From positions 1 to 9,469 of the forward strand of contig JACRUB010000211.1 of NCBI GenBank assembly GCA_014305015.1: a stretch of DNA of 9,469 nt, given 5' to 3'. The translations under genes were made by a program, and so were the position numbers. Source of the stretch: Vulcanimicrobiota bacterium (GTDB lineage Bacteria > Vulcanimicrobiota > Vulcanimicrobiia > Vulcanimicrobiales > Vulcanimicrobiaceae). The notes beneath the pieces are model-generated. The model searched no databases, was not told the origin of the DNA, and saw only the letters and a program-made list of their open reading frames with translations. Of this stretch, positions 5,923-9,469 are shown one piece after another. Every line of letters starts with the position of its first letter. The first letter of the stretch is position 1.

Positions 5923-7044
5923 TTAGGTGGGCAGCCCCTCGTGCGTGAAGCACTCAAAGCGCATGCCTTCGACCGAGAAGGAGACACGGTTTCGACCATT
6001 GCGCTTGCTGTGATACATGGCGGCGTCGGCGACCTCGAGCAGTTCGTGCGCCGAGCTCACATCCGTCGGATACGTCGCAACGCCGATGCTCGCACTGATG
6101 CGAATGTCCACGCCGAATTCAAAGGCCGCGACCGCTTCGCACAGCCGTTGCGCGCGCAAGATTGCAACGCTTTTGGGAACATTTTTGACGATCGCACAAA
6201 ACTCGTCGCCGCCGTTGCGCGCAACCACGTCCATGCCCGGCGTCCCGTGCGCCCCTAGAATCTGCGCCATGCGCTGCAGGACGATATCGCCGGCGGAGTG
6301 GCCATACGTGTCGTTGACACTCTTGAAATGGTCGGTGTCGATAAACCACAACGAAACGGACGCATTGGAAGAGATGCGCGCAACCGCAATTTCGTCCGCA
6401 AGCGTAGCCCGAAAGGCACGTGCACTCAAGAGCCCCGTGAGTCCGTCGTATGTTGCGCTGGCGTGATCCGCTTCGCGCTCGCGTGCGAGCGCAAAGGGCG
6501 GTCCCGCTTGTTCGATCAGCCGCACGAGTGTGTCTTCATTTTCCAGTTTTTCCGTGCGCGCCGCGGAGAGATACACGAGGCTGAGCTGCGGCTGCTTGCA
6601 AAGTGGGACGGCCAGCGCCGCGCGATCGGTTGGAATAAGGGCGCTCACACCCGGGCTCAAGCGCGCCCTATGGCCATCCAATGCCGCGCGCGTGAGCGCA
6701 GTCGGCGGCCCGTCAATGCGATAGCGAACGTGCTCGAAGTGCGCGGCCCGCTCGCCCGCAACGCGGATCGCACCGAGTTCCTCACCCGACGCCTCGAAAA
6801 CGAGAACGGTATCGACCGATGGCGCCGCAGCCCTCAGCCCCCGTTCGAGTTCCATCAGGACCGCATGGCTGGACGTGCGGGAGGCCTCCGTGAGCCGAGC
6901 AACCGTTTCCAGCACCTCGCCCTCGCGCCGTTCCACGAGTGCAAGACGCAAGCGCAACAGGCGAAGCTGAGCTGCGCAACGGAATGCGAAGATTGCGAGA
7001 AGCAGAATGCAAACCCCGGCTAGACTCCAAACTACCAGCGGCAC
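5923..7044 (-). CDS. membrane-anchored GGDEF diguanylate cyclase with GAF-like sensor region
   Basis: With the GTG at 7044 the protein has 373 residues. One hydrophobic segment (about 3-21, VVWSLAGVCILLLAIFAF) anchors it, followed by a basic, probably coiled linker (LRLLRLRLALVERREGEVL). A GAF-like region spans about 60-190. The C-terminal GGDEF domain (about 198-358) joins two GTP into cyclic di-GMP. Catalytic features look intact: FIDTDHFKSVNDTYGHSAGD binds Mg-GTP, RNGGDEF is at 276-282, and SIGVATYP and ADAAMYHSKRNGRNRV close the domain. The inhibitory I-site (RxxD before the active loop) reads PGMD. Its arginine is missing, so product feedback is probably weak or absent. The start is uncertain: a TTG at 7119 would extend the frame into the divergent gene, and the GTG has only a distant GAGGG upstream. 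thyX starts 16 bases after its TAA. Confidence 0.85.
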   Translation of the reverse strand: MPLVVWSLAGVCILLLAIFAFRCAAQLRLLRLRLALVERREGEVLETVARLTEASRTSSHAVLMELERGLRAAAPSVDTVLVFEASGEELGAIRVAGERAAHFEHVRYRIDGPPTALTRAALDGHRARLSPGVSALIPTDRAALAVPLCKQPQLSLVYLSAARTEKLENEDTLVRLIEQAGPPFALAREREADHASATYDGLTGLLSARAFRATLADEIAVARISSNASVSLWFIDTDHFKSVNDTYGHSAGDIVLQRMAQILGAHGTPGMDVVARNGGDEFCAIVKNVPKSVAILRAQRLCEAVAAFEFGVDIRISASIGVATYPTDVSSAHELLEVADAAMYHSKRNGRNRVSFSVEGMRFECFTHEGLPT

Positions 7045-7075
7045 AACACCCGGCTCAGTGCCCTCACAAGGACCT
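7045..7075. promoter_or_regulatory. 31-base divergent gap between the GGDEF and TPR/ATP-grasp genes
   Basis: Only 31 bases separate the two chosen starts, so promoters for both directions must lie within the opposing coding regions or overlap here. I see no clear -35/-10 pair or operator palindrome in it. Confidence 0.3.
7068..7072 (+). promoter_or_regulatory. Shine-Dalgarno-like AAGGA before the TPR/ATP-grasp gene
   Basis: AAGGA ends three bases before the ATG at 7076. The spacing is short, but it favours 7076 over the upstream in-frame ATG at 7007, which would run deep into the divergent GGDEF gene. Confidence 0.45.
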
Positions 7076-8464
7076 ATGAAGCCATCAACGTCTAACGAGC
7101 AAGCCGTTACAGAGCGCAATCAGCGAGGCTTGAATTTTCGCTTCGCGCGTCGTCACGCTGAGGCCATCGCGACGTTTCGCCAAGCGATTGAACTCTATCC
7201 GGGCGAGCCGACTCTCTACAATAACCTCGCCGTAACGCTCGAAGAATCGGGCGACGGAGCGGGCGCCCTTGCCGCCTACCGCAAGGCGGTGGAAATCGAT
7301 CCGTCCCTCTGGCCCGCACTCTTCGGTGCGGCGACACAACTCGTGCGCGCCGGCGGGTTCGAGGAAGCGGAGCAACTCTTCAAGCGGACGCTGCAGCTCG
7401 CGCCCGATCACGTTCCCTCGCATCTTGCGATTTACGAACTTGCGCAGATCCGCAAAGATCGTAGTACGGCGCTCATTCATCAGGCGGTTGCGCTCACGTA
7501 CCAGCAGCTCTTTACCGAAGCCTCACCCAGGCCGGCACGCGCAGTCCTCGCCGTCATGGCGCCGGGTGATTGGCAAGTCAACGTACCTGTCGATTTGCTT
7601 TTCGATCGCAAGAGCACGACGTGGCACAAGCTCTATCTCTTAGGCGACCGCCAGCTGGAAAATCCGTTACCTCCCTACGATATCATCTTCAACGCCATCG
7701 CCGAATCCGACGAAGCGGCGTTGCCGCTGGACTTGTGCGAACGGCTTATCGCAAAAGAGAACAAGCCGGTAATCAATACGCCGCAAGCGGTTCGCAACAC
7801 AAAGCGTTCGATATTGCCCAACCTCTTGAAGGAAACGGGCTGCAACGTTCCCGACACAAAGCGTCTGACACGCAAGCAGCTGGAGCTTGGAGACACCGGT
7901 TTCGACGTGCCGTTTCTGATACGTCCAGTCGGCTCGCATGCCGGGCTCGACCTAGAGAAAATCGAGAAGACGGACGATCTGGGCGACTATCTCGCACACG
8001 TAGCGGACAGAGAATTTTACCTGACCAAGTTTGTCGACTACAGCGATGACGACGGGTACTACCGCAAATACCGGGTCATCGTTGTGGACGGCGTGCCGTT
8101 CCCGTTTCATCTTGCAATTGCAAAGCGCTGGATGCTGCACTTCTACAATTCGGATATGATGGAAAGCGGCAACGACTGGATGCGCGCGGAGGAAGAACGG
8201 TGGATGGCGGACTTTGATCGCATTTTCACGCTGGCTCAACAGCGCTCGCTGCGGGGAGTTGCAAAGGCCCTGCAACTGGACTACTTCGGCATCGATTGCG
8301 CCATTGATCGCGATGGCCGCGTCTTGATTTTTGAGGCTGACCCGGGTGTGATCGTTCACATCGGCGATTCACCCGAACTCTTTGCCTACAAGCACAAATA
8401 CGTTCCCCGGATCTTCCGCGCCGTGGAACGCATGATCGATTCACGCGTTGCTGGATCCCGCTGA
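7076..8464 (+). CDS. TPR-repeat protein fused to an ATP-grasp ligase-like domain
   Basis: The 462-residue protein joins two parts. Residues about 12-120 form three tetratricopeptide repeats, with signatures such as AEAIATFRQAIELYPGEPTL, GALAAYRKAVEIDPSLWPAL and EEAEQLFKRTLQLAPDHVPS; such repeats usually bind proteins. From about 155 a RimK/glutathione-synthetase-like ATP-grasp domain is suggested by INTPQAVRNTKR (234-244), FLIRPVGSHAGLDL (280-293), YLTKFVDYSDDDGYYRKYRV (315-334) and DYFGIDCAIDRDGRVLIFEA (402-421), where Asp408, Glu420 and Asp422 fit metal-ligand positions. The usual final E-x-N reads E-x-D. ATP-grasp enzymes join a carboxylate to an amine through an acyl phosphate; the substrate here is unknown. 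There is no signal peptide, so it is cytoplasmic. AAGGA lies just before the ATG at 7076. Its TGA at 8462 overlaps the next gene, so the decarboxylase is probably its partner. Confidence 0.85.
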   Translation: MKPSTSNEQAVTERNQRGLNFRFARRHAEAIATFRQAIELYPGEPTLYNNLAVTLEESGDGAGALAAYRKAVEIDPSLWPALFGAATQLVRAGGFEEAEQLFKRTLQLAPDHVPSHLAIYELAQIRKDRSTALIHQAVALTYQQLFTEASPRPARAVLAVMAPGDWQVNVPVDLLFDRKSTTWHKLYLLGDRQLENPLPPYDIIFNAIAESDEAALPLDLCERLIAKENKPVINTPQAVRNTKRSILPNLLKETGCNVPDTKRLTRKQLELGDTGFDVPFLIRPVGSHAGLDLEKIEKTDDLGDYLAHVADREFYLTKFVDYSDDDGYYRKYRVIVVDGVPFPFHLAIAKRWMLHFYNSDMMESGNDWMRAEEERWMADFDRIFTLAQQRSLRGVAKALQLDYFGIDCAIDRDGRVLIFEADPGVIVHIGDSPELFAYKHKYVPRIFRAVERMIDSRVAGSR

Positions 8465-9469
8465 CTGGGAGGCGTTCCGCGAGCAAAGCCATCGCATCGT
8501 TGATGCGATGGTCGATTATATGGCGGCCGTTCGCGAGCAACCCACCTGGCAAGCCGTTCCGGAAGACGTAAAAGCGGCACTGCGCACGCCGCTGCCGGTC
8601 GAGCCTTCCGCATTGGATGCGGTCTATGCCGAGTTCGAGCAAAACGTGTTGCCGTATCCGACGGGAAACATTCATCCGCGCTGGTTTGGTTGGGTGCATG
8701 GAAGCGGTACGCCGGCCGGTGCGCTCGCCGATTTCATGGCTGCCGTCATGAATTCAAATGTCGGCGGCCGCGAACATAGCGCGGTCTATGTCGAACGCCA
8801 AATCATTCGCTGGTTCTGCGAACTTTTCGGTTTCGGCGAGAAGGGCTCGGGCATTCTGCTCGGTGGAACCTCGATGGCGAATTTTGCAGGCGTGCTGGTC
8901 GCGCGCACCGCGATGCTCGGTGCGGCTGCTCGTGCAAATGGCACCGATCAAAACAGCCGCATGCTGGTCGGCTACGCATCGCGCGCAACACATAGCTGCC
9001 TCAAAAAAGCCTTCGAAATGGCGGGCTTGGGAAGCGCGGCGCTGCAAGTCATCGACACCGACGACCGCTACCGAATCAACCTCTCAGATCTTGATGCCGC
9101 AATCGCTCGGGATAAAGCCGCGGGCGCAACGCCGTTTCTGATTGTCGGCAACGCCGGAACGGTCGATACCGGCGCGATCGATCCGCTCGATCATCTAGCC
9201 GATATCGCCGAGCGCGAAAAGATTTGGTTTCACGTCGACGGCGCCTTCGGTGCAATGGCCATGCTCTCGGACCGCCTACGGCCGCGGCTGCGCGGCATCG
9301 AGCGCGCCGGCACTATTGCATTTGATTTTCACAAATGGCTACACGTTCCGTACGACGCGGCATGCTTACTTGTGCGCGACGAGTCGCTGCACCGAAAAAC
9401 TTTTGCATCCGAAGGACCGTACATTACGCGCATGGAGCGCGGGACGGCCTCGGGAACTCCGTGGTTTGC
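8448..9469 (+). CDS. group II PLP-dependent amino-acid decarboxylase, 3' truncated
   Basis: The frame is open from a TGA at 8433 to the window end; 340 residues are visible. It matches the group II (aromatic-L-amino-acid / glutamate / 2,4-diaminobutyrate) decarboxylases, which release CO2 from an amino acid to give an amine. Visible features, in order: the N-terminal DWEAFREQSHRIVDAMVDYM; HPRWFGWVHGSGTPAGALAD; GILLGGTSMANFAGVLVAR (phosphate and cofactor contacts); the stacking histidine in YASRATHSCLKKA; NAGTVDTGAIDPLD; HVDGAFG, whose Asp binds the pyridine nitrogen; and DFHKWLHVPYDAA, whose Lys forms the Schiff base. Specificity cannot be assigned. The TTG at 8448 is the chosen start, as LLDPADWEAFRE resembles family N termini and there is no in-frame ATG until within the first helix. 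It overlaps the TPR/ATP-grasp gene by 17 bases, so translational coupling is likely. Confidence 0.85.
   Translation, partial: MLDPADWEAFREQSHRIVDAMVDYMAAVREQPTWQAVPEDVKAALRTPLPVEPSALDAVYAEFEQNVLPYPTGNIHPRWFGWVHGSGTPAGALADFMAAVMNSNVGGREHSAVYVERQIIRWFCELFGFGEKGSGILLGGTSMANFAGVLVARTAMLGAAARANGTDQNSRMLVGYASRATHSCLKKAFEMAGLGSAALQVIDTDDRYRINLSDLDAAIARDKAAGATPFLIVGNAGTVDTGAIDPLDHLADIAEREKIWFHVDGAFGAMAMLSDRLRPRLRGIERAGTIAFDFHKWLHVPYDAACLLVRDESLHRKTFASEGPYITRMERGTASGTPWF

Noticed and set aside
5907..5999. ThyX starting at the ATG at 5999
   Set aside because: It adds 31 residues unlike ThyX that overlap the end of the GGDEF gene. ThyX similarity begins just after the ATG at 5906.
1..9469. CRISPR arrays, tRNA or rRNA genes, insertion-sequence inverted repeats
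   Set aside because: No direct repeat series, cloverleaf, rRNA-like stretch or transposase was seen on either strand by eye.

Overview
The window is dense bacterial chromosome. Genes abut or overlap, every gap is under 150 bases, and Shine-Dalgarno-like sites precede several starts. No tRNA, rRNA, CRISPR or transposase is visible. Base composition is moderately GC-rich, but the intein inside thyX is clearly richer in AT. The taxon cannot be fixed from this sequence. Flavin-dependent ThyX, a group II PLP decarboxylase, a BAAT-like hydrolase and an AhpE-type peroxiredoxin together would suit an uncultivated soil lineage (Eremiobacterota, Acidobacteriota or Chloroflexota-like), but that is only a guess.

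Layout. (1) Plus strand, 2-2657: the 3' part of an acetylglutamate-kinase-like gene; a secreted protein of unknown function that starts one base after its stop; and a BAAT/acyl-CoA thioesterase-like alpha/beta hydrolase. (2) A 145-base convergent spacer, 2658-2802. (3) Minus strand, 7044 down to 2803, a tight four-gene run: a membrane-anchored GGDEF diguanylate cyclase, thyX with an in-frame intein, an AhpE-type peroxiredoxin, and a Ste24-like membrane metalloprotease. (4) A 31-base divergent gap. (5) Plus strand, 7076 to the end: a TPR/ATP-grasp fusion protein overlapping a group II PLP-dependent amino-acid decarboxylase that runs off the window.

The main discovery is in region 3. The peroxiredoxin is interrupted by one in-frame TGA exactly where the peroxidatic cysteine belongs (residue 60, in the P-x-x-x-T-x-x-C motif). 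Reading it as selenocysteine gives an intact 168-residue AhpE-family protein with its own Shine-Dalgarno site inside the end of thyX. A conventional gene caller would report only a 105-residue fragment that starts after the active site. Next to it, thyX carries a 236-residue intein inserted immediately before the conserved active-site serine of the ThyX signature. ThyX is therefore disabled until splicing, and that serine serves as the +1 splicing residue. The intein keeps all splicing residues but has only a helix-turn-helix-like core and no recognisable nuclease motif.

How the genes may work together is inference. The minus-strand run looks like one transcript that joins signalling, dTMP synthesis, peroxide defence and membrane proteolysis. 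The plus-strand pair at the right end (ATP-grasp ligase plus decarboxylase) could make an amine and join it to a carboxylate.
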